A DNA stretch of 64,000 nt, taken from Rhodopseudomonas sp. BAL398. Its GTDB lineage: Bacteria > Pseudomonadota > Alphaproteobacteria > Rhizobiales > Xanthobacteraceae. Below, piece after piece: positions 28,870 to 37,945 of the stretch. The stretch spans positions 5,162,501 to 5,226,500 of the forward strand of contig NZ_CP133111.1 of NCBI RefSeq assembly GCF_033001325.1, in the 5' to 3' direction. The position numbers and the translations under genes were made by a program. The notes beneath the pieces are model-generated. The model ran no database searches and was not told the origin of the DNA. It saw only the letters and a list, made by a program, of their open reading frames with translations. The first letter of the stretch is position 1; each line of letters begins with the position of its first letter.

Positions 28870-30075
28870 TTAGCAGAGCGGCGCGGCGGCGCGCACCACC
28901 TCATCGGTGAGGAGCTTGGCGATCTGCTCGGCGTTGTAGCCGGCTTCTAGGAGAATCTCGCGACTCTGCTCGCCCAGCCGTGGCGCCAGCCGCGACGGTT
29001 CGGCATGGGTCTCCGACCAGGTCGCCGCCACCCGCATGCTGCGGATCGGGCCTTCGCTCGGATGTTCGGTGATCGGAAAGAAGCCGGTCTCGACCAGATG
29101 CGGATCCTCAAGCACGCTCTGCAGATCGTGCATCGGCATCACCGGCACATCGGCGTCGTTGAGCAGCGTCATCCATTCGGCGGTCGGCCTGGTCAGAAAG
29201 ATCCGGCTGAGCTCGGCATAGACCTTGTCGATATTGGCAAGCCGCGCCGGGAAGCTTGCGAACATCGGATCAAGCCGAAGATCCTCGCGCCCGGCGGCGG
29301 TGAAGAAGCCGCTCCATTGCTTGTCGGTGTAGACGATGACGCTGATATAGCCGTCGCTGGTTTGGTACGGCCGGCGATCCGGCGACATGTGCCGGGCGTA
29401 GCCGCCCTGGTCGAGCGGCGGCTCATAGGTCAGGCCGCCGAGATGATCGCCCATCACGAAGCCCACCATGGTCTCGAACATCGGAATGTCGACGCGCTGG
29501 CCGCGGCCGCTGCGGTCGCGATGCAGCAGGCTGGCGAGAATCGCCCCGACCGCCGACAGGCCGACGACGCGATCGGCCAGCGCGGTCGGCACGTAACGCG
29601 GGGTGCCGTCGCCGGCGCGGGCGAGCAGATGCGACAGGCCGGAGCCGCCCTGCAGCAGATCGTCATAAGCCGGCTTCGCCGCATAGGGGCCGTCCTGGCC
29701 GAAGCCGAACATCCCCGCATAGACGATCCGCGGATTGACCGCGGCGACGCTGTCATAGTCGAGCCGCAGCCGCGCCATCGCCTGCGGCCGCACATTATAG
29801 ACCAGTACATCGGCGGTGGCGGCGAGCCGCAGCAGCACCTCGCGGCCGGCCTCGGTCTTCAGGTCGAGCGCGATGCTGCGCTTGCTGCGATTGGCGTTGA
29901 GATACACCGGCCCCATCTGCGGGTTTCGGGTCGGTCCGATCTGCCTTGTGATGTCGCCGTCGGGCGATTCGACCTTGATAATTTCGGCGCCATAATCGCC
30001 CAGCGTCTGCGTCGCGAACGGTCCCATCAGCACCGACGTCATGTCGATGATTCTGATGCCTTGAAGCGGTCCCAT
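28870..30075 (-). CDS. CaiB/BaiF class III CoA transferase
   Basis: Moves CoA from one acyl-CoA to a free acid; 401 residues, typical length. N terminus GPLQGIRIIDMTSVLMGPFATQTLGDYGAEIIKVE is a classic family III start. The catalytic Asp is expected in the VNPRIVYAGMFGFGQDGPYA region, and the C-terminal half contains PDRRPYQTSDGYISV. It is followed at 17 nt by the acyl-CoA dehydrogenase gene, so the pair probably activates then oxidises one acid. It lies downstream of the isomerase gene with a 205-nt gap. Confidence 0.95.
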   Translation of the reverse strand: MGPLQGIRIIDMTSVLMGPFATQTLGDYGAEIIKVESPDGDITRQIGPTRNPQMGPVYLNANRSKRSIALDLKTEAGREVLLRLAATADVLVYNVRPQAMARLRLDYDSVAAVNPRIVYAGMFGFGQDGPYAAKPAYDDLLQGGSGLSHLLARAGDGTPRYVPTALADRVVGLSAVGAILASLLHRDRSGRGQRVDIPMFETMVGFVMGDHLGGLTYEPPLDQGGYARHMSPDRRPYQTSDGYISVIVYTDKQWSGFFTAAGREDLRLDPMFASFPARLANIDKVYAELSRIFLTRPTAEWMTLLNDADVPVMPMHDLQSVLEDPHLVETGFFPITEHPSEGPIRSMRVAATWSETHAEPSRLAPRLGEQSREILLEAGYNAEQIAKLLTDEVVRAAAPLC

Positions 30076-30280
30076 AAGCCTGCCCTGTTCCCACCGCCGG
30101 TGCCAGGGCGATCAGTTTATGATTGGATCGGCCGCAACGGCCGACCGGCATTGATTGGCGCCGAAGCTAGCGAGTCCGGCGCCGTCCGGCAATTCCGGAA
30201 TCGCGGCCGCCTATGCATCATTGGGCCGCGCCGCGAGCATGGCGAGCTCCGGCGATGTCACAACGCCTTGCCGATCCTTG
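30076..30280. other. Gap between the CoA transferase and isomerase genes
   Basis: 205 bases without a recognisable gene, repeat or terminator on either strand. Confidence 0.5.
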
Positions 30281-30625
30281 TCAGTCGGAAGCCTTCAGCC
30301 GCTTCTTGTAGGCAAATGCGTCCATGTCGCGAATGTCGACGCTCAGGCTCTTGGTGTCGGGCAGCAACCGGACCATCGCGGCGCGCAGCGCTTCGCTGAC
30401 CGCGACCTTCTGCTCCGGCGTGCGGCCTTCCAGCATGGAGACGCAAACGTGGCAGAAGCTGTCGCGCGCCCCGGCCACCAGATAGTCCGAATAGGGGATG
30501 ACGCGGATCTTGAGGTCCGCGGCCTGCACCACGCCGGTCGCCGCCGCCGCGTCGTGCAGCGCGCGCATCAAGCTGGGCGCGTTAAAATCGGCGTGGCCTG
30601 AATGTTCGATCACGATATGCGGCAT
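30281..30625 (-). CDS. 5-carboxymethyl-2-hydroxymuconate delta-isomerase-like protein
   Basis: 114 residues, the normal size of the CHMI/HpaF family. It starts MPHIVIEHSGH; after Met removal, Pro1 would be the catalytic base, as in tautomerase-superfamily proteins. Other family phrases are FCHVCVSMLEGRTPEQKVAVSEAL. HpaF acts in homoprotocatechuate meta-cleavage, but none of the other hpa genes are in the window, so this may serve another ring- or enol-isomerisation step linked to the CoA transferase and dehydrogenase. It follows the IclR gene by 35 nt. Confidence 0.88.
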   Translation of the reverse strand: MPHIVIEHSGHADFNAPSLMRALHDAAAATGVVQAADLKIRVIPYSDYLVAGARDSFCHVCVSMLEGRTPEQKVAVSEALRAAMVRLLPDTKSLSVDIRDMDAFAYKKRLKASD

Positions 30626-30660
30626 GTTGTTGTATCCGGTGTGATGAAAGGGCGCCGCCG

Positions 30661-31449
30661 TTATAGCAGCATGGATTTCACCGAAGCCGCGGCGTCACGC
30701 AGCAGCGGCAGGAAACGGTCGATCATCTCGCCGGTAGAGACGCGGTCGGTATGCGCGCCCATATTGATGGCCGCCGCGATGGTGCCGTCATAGCGCAACA
30801 CCGGCACCGCGATCGAGCGGAATCCCGGCTCGGCCTCACGATCGACCAGCGAATAGCCCTTGTCGCGATCGGTGATGATGGTGGCGATCAGCAGCTCGCG
30901 ATCGGTGACGGTGAAGGGCGTCAGCGGCTTCAGCTCCGTGCCCTCCAGCGCCGCCGCCAGCTCGCTGTTGGAGAACTGTCCGAGCAGGACGCGCCCGACC
31001 GAGCTGCAATAGGCCGGCAGCCGATAGCCGAGATCGATGCCGGCGGAGAATACCCGCGCCGGACTGCTGCGCGCGACGAAGACCACGTCCTTGCCGTCGA
31101 GAATTGCCAGCGAGGAAATCTCCTGCGCGGCGCGCGACACTTTATCCAGCATTGGCTGCAGGACCTGCACCACCTGGTTGGAGGTGAGGTAGGACGACGC
31201 CAGCGCCAGCACGCGCGGCGTCAGGGTGAATACGCGGCCGTCGCTGACGACATAGCCGGCGCGCATCAGCGTCAGCAGGATGCGGCGCGCGGTGGCGCGC
31301 GGCAGGGCGGCGGCCTTGGCAATGTCGCTCAGCGTCATCGCCTTGGTATCGGCGCCCAGCAGTTCGAACACCCGCAGACCGCGATCGAGGCTCTCGATGA
31401 AGTCGGTGCCGCCGTGGCCGTCGCCCGGCTGGCGTTTCAACTTCGGCAT
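30661..31449 (-). CDS. IclR-family transcriptional regulator
   Basis: 262 residues. The N-terminal helix-turn-helix covers about 15-75: DFIESLDRGLRVFELLG, LSDIAKAAALPRATARRILL and the wing. The IclR effector domain follows (about 90-255), with LDGKDVVFVARSS, VGRVLLGQ and AINMGAHTDRVSTGEMI. It is divergent from the Rieske gene across 383 nt that contain two GTTC-N7-GAAC inverted repeats, and it heads the leftward isomerase/CoA-transferase set. It may control both directions. Confidence 0.94.
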   Translation of the reverse strand: MPKLKRQPGDGHGGTDFIESLDRGLRVFELLGADTKAMTLSDIAKAAALPRATARRILLTLMRAGYVVSDGRVFTLTPRVLALASSYLTSNQVVQVLQPMLDKVSRAAQEISSLAILDGKDVVFVARSSPARVFSAGIDLGYRLPAYCSSVGRVLLGQFSNSELAAALEGTELKPLTPFTVTDRELLIATIITDRDKGYSLVDREAEPGFRSIAVPVLRYDGTIAAAINMGAHTDRVSTGEMIDRFLPLLRDAAASVKSMLL

Positions 31450-31832
31450 CGCGCGCTCTTATGCGCCACCCGGCAATTCGCCACGCCCGCCTGGACCGCG
31501 TGCCGACAGCGCCGTGATGTGTCTAGCTGCCTGGCATTGAGGGAATCGCAGGTCACCCCGCCAAAGAGCCCGCCGGCTTCTTGGTTCTTCAACACATTGA
31601 AACTCGATGCACTTTGTCTTCCTCGTTCAGTAGGTGAACATAAATTCGTTGGACGCAGGAGGCAAGCGGATGGGCAACCGGACCCGCGACCCGGCGCTGC
31701 CGCTTATCGCAGCAGTCACGCGTTAAAAATCAGGCTTGCAGCTAGACGCGAATTAGAGGCAGTATCATCAATAGCGCACGGATGTTCGCGTATTGAACAA
31801 GCTGAGCGGACATCTGAAGGGAGGATTTCACC
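31450..31832. promoter_or_regulatory. Divergent iclR/Rieske control region with two GTTC-N7-GAAC inverted repeats
   Basis: Identical architecture occurs twice: GTTC-AGTAGGT-GAAC at 31625-31639 and GTTC-GCGTATT-GAAC at 31784-31798; the second extends to TGTTC/GAACA (31783-31799). The downstream copy lies 34 nt before the Rieske start. They are the best candidates for IclR-protein operators. No gene is seen in this 383-base gap. GAAGGGAGG before the ATG at 31833 is a strong ribosome binding site. Confidence 0.6.
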
Positions 31833-33191
31833 ATGATGAGCCAAGAGCAAAACGATCTGATCACCAGGATCGGCCCAAAGGCGCCGGCCGGCAAGTTGAT
31901 GCGGATGTATTGGCAGCCCGCCGCGCTGGTTGATGAGCTCGTAGGTGAGCGCCCGATCAAGCCGGTCAAGCTGCTGGGCGAAGACTTCGTCCTGTTCCGT
32001 GACGAAGCCGGCCGCTACGGCCTGCTCGACCGCGACTGTCCGCATCGCGGAGCCGATCTCGCCTTCGGGCGTCTCGAAGGCGGCGGCCTGCGCTGCGCCT
32101 TTCATGGCTGGCTGTTCGATGTCGAGGGCAAGTGCCTGGAGACTCCGGCCGAGCCGGCGACATCGAAACTCTGCGCCGGCATCAAGCAGCGCGCCTATCC
32201 GGTGGTCGAAAAGGGCGGCATTCTGTGGACTTATCTCGGCGCCGGCGAGCCGCCGGCGTTTCCGGAACTGGATTGTTTCGCCGCGCCCGGCGCCTACACC
32301 TTCGCCTTCAAGGGCCTGTTCGAATGCAACTGGCTACAGGCGCTGGAAGTCGGCATCGATCCCGCCCACGCCTCCTTCCTGCATCGCTTCTTCGAAGACG
32401 AGGATACGTCGGCGGCCTATGGCAAGCAGTTTCGCGGCGCCTCGGCCGGCACCGAATTGCCGATGACCAAGATCCTGCGCGAATATGATCGCCCAATTAT
32501 CAATGTGGAAAGCACCGAATACGGATTGCGGCTGATCGCGCTACGCGAACTCGACGAGCAGCGCACCCATGTCCGCGTCACCAATCAGGTGTTTCCGCAT
32601 GGTTTCGTGATTCCGATGAGCACCGAGATGACGATCTCGCAGTGGCATGTCCCGGTCGATGACGAGAATTGTTACTGGTATGCGATTTTCACCAGCTACA
32701 CCAAGCCCGTCGACAAGGATAAGATGCTGGCCCAGCGGCTCGAACTCTACGAACTGCCGGATTACAAGTCGCGCAAGAACCGCAGCAACGATTACGGCTT
32801 CGATCCGCACGAGCAGGCGCACGAGACCTACACGGGCATGGGCGCCGACATCAATGTTCACGACCAGTGGGCGGTGGAATCGATGGGCAGGATCCAGGAC
32901 CGCACCCGCGAACATCTCGGCTCCAGCGACAAGGCGATCATCGCCTATCGCAAGCTGTTGCGCCAGGAGATCGAAAAGGTCGCCGGCGGCCAGAAGCCGA
33001 TGATGACACTCGACGCCGACAATGCCCGCAGCATTCAGGGGCCAGGCACGATGGACGGCATCGGCCCCACCAGCGGCTGGGAAACCTACTGGATGGAAGT
33101 CGACGTCGCGCGCCGTCGCGGCGCGCCATGGGCGGCGCCGGTGCCGAACGAAACCTCGGCCACCGTCACCCGCATGACGGCCGCGGAATGA
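31833..33191 (+). CDS. Rieske aromatic ring-hydroxylating oxygenase, alpha subunit (phthalate dioxygenase type)
   Basis: 452 residues. The Rieske [2Fe-2S] domain has Cys69-x-His71 (DRDCPHRGAD) and Cys88-x2-His91 (CAFHGW). The mononuclear iron motif is Asp176-x2-His179-x4-His184 (DPAHASFLH), all ligands present. The long form without a beta-subunit gene beside it fits the phthalate 4,5-dioxygenase/VanA/O- or N-demethylase group. No reductase gene lies in the window, so electrons must come from elsewhere. It is the first gene of a 13-gene rightward block that next encodes a glutamine-synthetase homologue and an amidase. Substrate unknown. Confidence 0.94.
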   Translation: MMSQEQNDLITRIGPKAPAGKLMRMYWQPAALVDELVGERPIKPVKLLGEDFVLFRDEAGRYGLLDRDCPHRGADLAFGRLEGGGLRCAFHGWLFDVEGKCLETPAEPATSKLCAGIKQRAYPVVEKGGILWTYLGAGEPPAFPELDCFAAPGAYTFAFKGLFECNWLQALEVGIDPAHASFLHRFFEDEDTSAAYGKQFRGASAGTELPMTKILREYDRPIINVESTEYGLRLIALRELDEQRTHVRVTNQVFPHGFVIPMSTEMTISQWHVPVDDENCYWYAIFTSYTKPVDKDKMLAQRLELYELPDYKSRKNRSNDYGFDPHEQAHETYTGMGADINVHDQWAVESMGRIQDRTREHLGSSDKAIIAYRKLLRQEIEKVAGGQKPMMTLDADNARSIQGPGTMDGIGPTSGWETYWMEVDVARRRGAPWAAPVPNETSATVTRMTAAE

Positions 33192-33211
33192 TGGCGCGCG
33201 CAAGCGAGTCT

Positions 33212-33236
33212 CACCTTCCCCCTTCGGGGGAGGGTG
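33212..33236. repeat. Intercistronic hairpin between the Rieske and glutamine-synthetase-like genes
   Basis: CACCTTCCCCC (33212-33222) and GGGGGAGGGTG (33226-33236) pair across a 3-base loop with one G-T type mismatch. No U-run follows. It could slow or protect mRNA ends between the first two genes of the block. Confidence 0.65.
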
Positions 33237-33291
33237 AAGCGACCACGCAGCATCGATCTGTCGGAGCGACGTCTACCGCGAGGAGAGTGCA

Positions 33292-34728
33292 TTGAGTTTC
33301 GTCGAACGTCACGGGTTGTGGTCCGCAGAGCAAAAGGACGCCGCCGTTCGGCTGAGACGAATGGCCGAGGAGCATAAGCTCGAGGTGATCCGGTTGTCGT
33401 TCCCGGATCAGCACGGCATCCTGCGCGGCAAGACCCTGATCGCCAGCGAGGCGCTGCGCTGCCTGGAGAATGGCTGCAGCATCACCACCACGATGTTCGC
33501 CAAGGACACCTCGCACAAAACCGTGTTTCCGGTGTTCACCGCCGGTGGCGGCTTCGGCATTCCGGAGATGCAGGGCGCGGCCGACGTGTTGATGATCCCG
33601 GATCCGACCACGTTTCGCGTGCTGCCTTGGGCCGACGCCACCGGCTGGCTGCTGTGCGACGTGCATTTCGCCGATGGCCGCCCGGTGCCGTTCGCCACCC
33701 GCAACCTGTTCAAGGGCGTGCTCGCCGATCTCAACAAGCGCGGCTATGATTTCGTCGCCGGGCTCGAGGTCGAGTGCCACATCTTCAAGAACGAAGAGAC
33801 CCGGATGGCGCCCGAAGACGCCGGCCAGCCCGGCCGCCCGCCGGATGTCAGCCTGTTGTCGCACGGCTATCAATATCTCACCGAGCAGCGCTACGACCAG
33901 ATGGAGCCGGTGCTCGAATTCATCCGCCGCGACGTCATGGCGCTCGGCCTGCCGCTGCGCTCGGTAGAAGTCGAATACGGCCCGAGCCAATGCGAGTTCA
34001 CCTTCGCGCCGACCGTGGGTCTGACACCGGCGGACAGCATGGTGTTGTTTCGCAGCGCCGTGAAGCAGATCTGCCATCGCCGCGGTTATCACGCCACTTT
34101 CATGTGCCGGCCGAAGATCCCCAACGTGGTGTCGTCGGGCTGGCATCTGCACCAGTCGATCGTGTCGCGCGCCACCGGCGAAAACGCTTTCATGTCGGAT
34201 GATAAAGCCGAAGCGCTGTCGCCGTTCGGCCGCGGCTATCTCGCCGGGCTGCTGGCCCATGCGCGCGCCGCAACCGTGTTCACCACGCCGACCATCAATG
34301 GCTATAAGCGCTATCGCTCCTATTCGCTGGCGCCCGATCGGGCGATCTGGGGCCGCGACAACCGCGGCGTGATGCTGCGCGTGCTCGGCGGCGCCGGCGA
34401 TGCCGCGACGCGGATCGAAAATCGCGTCGGCGAGCCCGCCGCCAATCCCTATCTCTATATGTCGTCGCAGATCCTCGCCGGGCTCGACGGCGTCGACCGC
34501 GCGCTCGAGCCGGGTCCCTCGGCCGATACGCCTTATGAAACCGAGGCCGCGCTGCTGCCGAAGTCGCTGCGCGAGGCGGTGTTCGCCCTGAAGGACGATC
34601 CCTTCTTCCGCGAGGCGATGGGCTCGACCATCGTCGATTACTACACCCACATCAAACTCGCCGAGATCGAGCGCTTCCAGTCGGAAGTATCCGATTGGGA
34701 GCAACGCGAATATTTCGAGATGTTTTGA
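33292..34728 (+). CDS. Glutamine synthetase-family ligase (GlnT/PuuA/gamma-glutamylamide synthetase-like)
   Basis: 478 residues with a TTG start at 33292 supported by GAGGAGAG. The catalytic domain motifs are intact: GLEVECHIF, VEVEYGPSQCEFTF (metal Glu residues), SGWHLHQS and the ATP/glutamate-binding NGYKRYRSYSLAPDRAIWG followed by DNRGVMLR. No adenylylation-site tail is evident. Its place between a Rieske oxygenase and an amidase argues against ordinary ammonia assimilation and for ligating glutamate to an amine substrate, as in aniline, isopropylamine or putrescine pathways; that is inference. Ammonia assimilation or a folate/polyglutamate-like reaction cannot be excluded. Confidence 0.92.
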   Translation: MSFVERHGLWSAEQKDAAVRLRRMAEEHKLEVIRLSFPDQHGILRGKTLIASEALRCLENGCSITTTMFAKDTSHKTVFPVFTAGGGFGIPEMQGAADVLMIPDPTTFRVLPWADATGWLLCDVHFADGRPVPFATRNLFKGVLADLNKRGYDFVAGLEVECHIFKNEETRMAPEDAGQPGRPPDVSLLSHGYQYLTEQRYDQMEPVLEFIRRDVMALGLPLRSVEVEYGPSQCEFTFAPTVGLTPADSMVLFRSAVKQICHRRGYHATFMCRPKIPNVVSSGWHLHQSIVSRATGENAFMSDDKAEALSPFGRGYLAGLLAHARAATVFTTPTINGYKRYRSYSLAPDRAIWGRDNRGVMLRVLGGAGDAATRIENRVGEPAANPYLYMSSQILAGLDGVDRALEPGPSADTPYETEAALLPKSLREAVFALKDDPFFREAMGSTIVDYYTHIKLAEIERFQSEVSDWEQREYFEMF

Positions 34729-34865
34729 CCATGGGTTCAAAAATGGATGGCAGCTGTTCATAGCGGAGCGAGGTGAGACCCTGCGCTGGCATGTGATCTG
34801 CATAACAACTGGCGGCGCATCTGACTGGCATGTCAGACCAAGCTGTGCCGAAATGGAGTGAGGGA

Positions 34866-36341
34866 ATGGCTGTATCATCGGTCGCTATGCCATCGCGCGG
34901 ATTGAGCTTCGCGGACTATGTCAATCACGACGCCATCGGACTCGCAGGCCTGGTTCGCAACGGCGACACCAGCGCCGATGAACTACTCGATATCGCGGTC
35001 GCGCGAATCAAGGCGGTGAACCCGGCGATCAATGCCGTAGTCGACCTGTTTGTCGACAAGGCCAGGAAGGTGATCGCAAAGGGCCTTCCCGATGGTCCGT
35101 TCACCGGCGTCCCCTTCTTGCTCAAGGATCTGTTCATTGATCTCGAAGGAACCACCACCACGAGCGGCGCGGTATTTCTGAAGGATACGGTTGCGAAACG
35201 GAATAGCACCGTTGCCGATCGCTACAACGCAGCCGGGCTGGTGATCTTTGGCAAGACCCATAGCTGCGAGTTCGGCGGGTCGCCCACCACCGAGAGCCAG
35301 CTCTACGGCGTCACGCGCAATCCCTGGAATCTGAACTACAGCGCCGGCGGTTCGAGCGGCGGATCGGCGGCTGCCGTTGCGGCGGGCATTTTGCCGGCCG
35401 CAAATGGCAGCGATGCCGGCGGCTCGATCCGTTCGCCGGCATCTGCCTGCGGCCTGTTCGGCCTGAAGCCGAGCCGCGGCCTGGCCCCGCTCGGCCCGGC
35501 ACGCTTCGATGGCGGGGGCGGCATCGCCACGGTGCATGCGCTGACGCGCTCGGTGCGCGACAGCGCCGCACTGCTCGACGCTGTCGCCGGTTACGAGCCG
35601 GGCGGGTCGTATGCCAGTCCGGCGCAGGCCCGTCCGTTTCTCGATGACGTGTTGCAGGAGCCGGGGCGCTTGCGCATCGCGGTGATGCCGCAGTCGCTGT
35701 TTGGCGAGGAGGTGGCGCCGGATTGTGTGGCGGCGGTCGCCGATGCAGCGGCGTTGTGCGCCACGCTCGGCCACATCGTCGAGGAAGCAGCGCCGGCTAT
35801 CGACGTCGAATTGTTTGCTCGGACCCGGCTGGTTCTGAAGGGCGCCGCAGCCGCGACCGGCATCCACGCCGCCGAGCGCGGCCTTGGCCGCAAGGCTACC
35901 GAGCGGGATTTCGAGGCTGCCACCTGGGAAGCCTATCGCCTCGGCCTCACGATCACCGGCGAGGACGTGATGCGCGCGCGCGAGGGGATGTTTGCGCTGC
36001 ATCAGCAGGTCGCGCAGTTCATGACCGGCTACGATATGATCTTGTCGCCGACCACCGCGTTCGGCCCGTTTCCGGTCGGCATCATGGGCCACGAGCATCT
36101 AGACGAGGCAGCCGGCGCCTTTCGACGCCGGGTGTCGTGCTTCACGGCACTGGTCAACATGACCGGCCAGCCGGCGATGTCGGTGCCGCTATTCTGGAAC
36201 GCCGCCGATATGCCGGTCGGCGTCCAGTTCTGGGGCCGCTTCGCAGAGGAGGCGACCTTGTTCCAACTCGCCGGCCAGCTGGAGTGCGCGCGCCCCTGGT
36301 TCAATCGACTGCCCTCCATGACTCGGAAACTGGCATCATGA
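34866..36341 (+). CDS. Amidase signature family hydrolase
   Basis: 491 residues from the ATG at 34866 (GGAG 7 nt upstream); an ATG at 34830 would add 12 residues but has no ribosome site. The Ser-cisSer-Lys triad is complete: Lys87 (FLLKDLF), Ser163 (GGSSGGS) and Ser187 (DAGGSIRSP), with the usual 24-residue spacing between the serines. It hydrolyses a C-N amide bond. The gene overlaps the downstream ATPase gene by 4 nt, tying it to the transporter. A plausible role is removing ammonia or glutamate from the substrate of this block; related families also include allophanate hydrolase and Glu-tRNA amidotransferase, less likely here. Confidence 0.94.
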   Translation: MAVSSVAMPSRGLSFADYVNHDAIGLAGLVRNGDTSADELLDIAVARIKAVNPAINAVVDLFVDKARKVIAKGLPDGPFTGVPFLLKDLFIDLEGTTTTSGAVFLKDTVAKRNSTVADRYNAAGLVIFGKTHSCEFGGSPTTESQLYGVTRNPWNLNYSAGGSSGGSAAAVAAGILPAANGSDAGGSIRSPASACGLFGLKPSRGLAPLGPARFDGGGGIATVHALTRSVRDSAALLDAVAGYEPGGSYASPAQARPFLDDVLQEPGRLRIAVMPQSLFGEEVAPDCVAAVADAAALCATLGHIVEEAAPAIDVELFARTRLVLKGAAAATGIHAAERGLGRKATERDFEAATWEAYRLGLTITGEDVMRAREGMFALHQQVAQFMTGYDMILSPTTAFGPFPVGIMGHEHLDEAAGAFRRRVSCFTALVNMTGQPAMSVPLFWNAADMPVGVQFWGRFAEEATLFQLAGQLECARPWFNRLPSMTRKLAS

Positions 36342-37144
36342 CCGAAACCGGCTCGCCCTATCTGAACATCCGCGAGGTCAACAAGGTCTATGGCGGCCGA
36401 CACGGGGACGCAACGACCGCGCTGAAGAGCATCAGCTTCGACGTGAAGCAGGGTGAATTCGTCGCCATCCTCGGTCCGTCCGGCTGCGGCAAGTCAACCT
36501 TGCTGCAGATTGTTGCCGGACTCATCGATCGCACCGCCGGCGACGTCACGCTGAACGGCAAGGCGGTGACGTCGCCACCGCCGGAAATGGTCTATCTGTT
36601 CCAGCAATACAGCAAGTCGCTGCTGCCCTGGCGCACCGTCGAACAGAACGTTGCCTTGGTTTTCGAATCGAAGCGCATGAAGAAGCGCGAAATCGCGGAA
36701 CGCTGTGGCGAGTACCTGCAGATGGTGGGGCTCGGCAGTTTTCGCAGCCATTACCCTTGGCAGCTCTCCGGCGGCATGCAGCAGCGCGTCGCGATTGCCC
36801 GCGCGCTGGCGGCGCAACCCCGCGTGCTGCTGCTCGACGAACCGTTCAGCGCCGTCGATGCACTGACCCGGATCGAGCTGCAATCGCTGGTGCTCGATCT
36901 TTGGGCCCGGCAGGGCCTGACGGTTCTGCTGATCACCCACGACGTCGACGAGGCCGTTTTCATGGCCGATCGAATCGCCGTGCTGTCGTCGCGCCCGTCG
37001 ACCGTGGAGATGATGGTGAGCACTGAGCTGCCACGGCCGCGCGACGCGATGGACACCCGCGAACTGCCGAGGTTCCTGCAGCTTCGCCATGAGCTGGTGA
37101 CCCATCTGCTGAATCGCCAGAACGCGGGGCGCATCGATGCCTGA
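36338..37144 (+). CDS. NitT/TauT-type ABC transporter ATP-binding protein
   Basis: 268 residues from the ATG overlapping the amidase stop. Walker A GPSGCGKST, Q-loop region YLFQQYSKSLLPWRTVEQNV, signature LSGGMQQR and Walker B VLLLDEPFSAVD with switch His in ITHDVDEAV. The LLPWRTV phrase after the Q-loop is typical of SsuB/TauB/NrtD relatives. It should energise the two permeases at 37137 and 38896. It overlaps the first permease by 8 nt. Confidence 0.94.
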   Translation: MTETGSPYLNIREVNKVYGGRHGDATTALKSISFDVKQGEFVAILGPSGCGKSTLLQIVAGLIDRTAGDVTLNGKAVTSPPPEMVYLFQQYSKSLLPWRTVEQNVALVFESKRMKKREIAERCGEYLQMVGLGSFRSHYPWQLSGGMQQRVAIARALAAQPRVLLLDEPFSAVDALTRIELQSLVLDLWARQGLTVLLITHDVDEAVFMADRIAVLSSRPSTVEMMVSTELPRPRDAMDTRELPRFLQLRHELVTHLLNRQNAGRIDA

Positions 37145-37892
37145 ACTCGGCCGCAAGGGATTTGGGGTACTGTCGGTGCTCGGCGCGCTGTTGCTATGGG
37201 AACTGATCTGCCGCGCCGGACTGGTGAATCTGTTTCTGTTGCCGCCGCCGTCGCAGATCGCTCCGGCGCTGTGGAATATCCTGGCCTCGGGGAGCTTCCT
37301 CGCCCCGCTCGGGCAGACACTGGGCATGCTGCTGATCGGCTACACCATCGCCTGCACGGCTGGCATCGGTCTCGGACTGCTGATGGGCTGCAACGACTAT
37401 GCCTATGGCCTGCTGGAGCCGCTGGTCGAGGTGATCCGGCCGATTCCGAAGCCGGCATTGATTCCGGCCATGGTGGTGTTTCTCGGCATCGGCGCCGGCA
37501 TGAAAATTACCATGGTGGCGCTGGCGGTGCTGTTTCCGGTGCTGATCAATACGCTACAGGGCGTCCGCGGTGTCGATCCGGTATTGCTCGGCACTGCGCG
37601 CACGCTGGGCTGTTCGCGCGCCGAGACAATTCGCAAGATCATCCTGCCGGCCTCGCTGCCGATGATCCTGACCGGCATGCGCGTCAGCCTCAGCATGGGG
37701 CTGGTGCTGGTGATCCTGGCCGAAATGCTGGCGGCCGACAGCGGCATCGGCTTTCGTATTCTCGATCTGCAGCGCTCGTTCCAGGTTCGGCCGATGTACG
37801 CCTGGATCGCCATTCTGGCGGCCGTCGGCCTGCTATTGAATACGCTGTTTGAAATGGTCGAAGACCGCGCCGTGCCATGGCGAGCGAAATGA
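37137..37892 (+). CDS. NitT/TauT-type ABC transporter permease (first)
   Basis: 251 residues with six likely membrane segments and the ATPase-coupling loop GTARTLGCSRAETIRKIILP. The N terminus LLWELICRAGLVNLFLLPPPSQI is usual for SsuC/TauC relatives. It overlaps the ATPase gene by 8 nt. A second, related permease follows the binding protein, so the channel may be a heterodimer. Confidence 0.93.
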   Translation: MPELGRKGFGVLSVLGALLLWELICRAGLVNLFLLPPPSQIAPALWNILASGSFLAPLGQTLGMLLIGYTIACTAGIGLGLLMGCNDYAYGLLEPLVEVIRPIPKPALIPAMVVFLGIGAGMKITMVALAVLFPVLINTLQGVRGVDPVLLGTARTLGCSRAETIRKIILPASLPMILTGMRVSLSMGLVLVILAEMLAADSGIGFRILDLQRSFQVRPMYAWIAILAAVGLLLNTLFEMVEDRAVPWRAK

Positions 37893-37945
37893 TTGCCCAT
37901 GCTGAAGAAACGACCCCCAATGTGGACCTCGAGAAAGGATCTTGG

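Noticed and set aside
30659-31836. 361-codon plus-strand frame over the IclR gene
   Set aside because: Shadow of the IclR gene, which has a full helix-turn-helix and effector domain on the minus strand.
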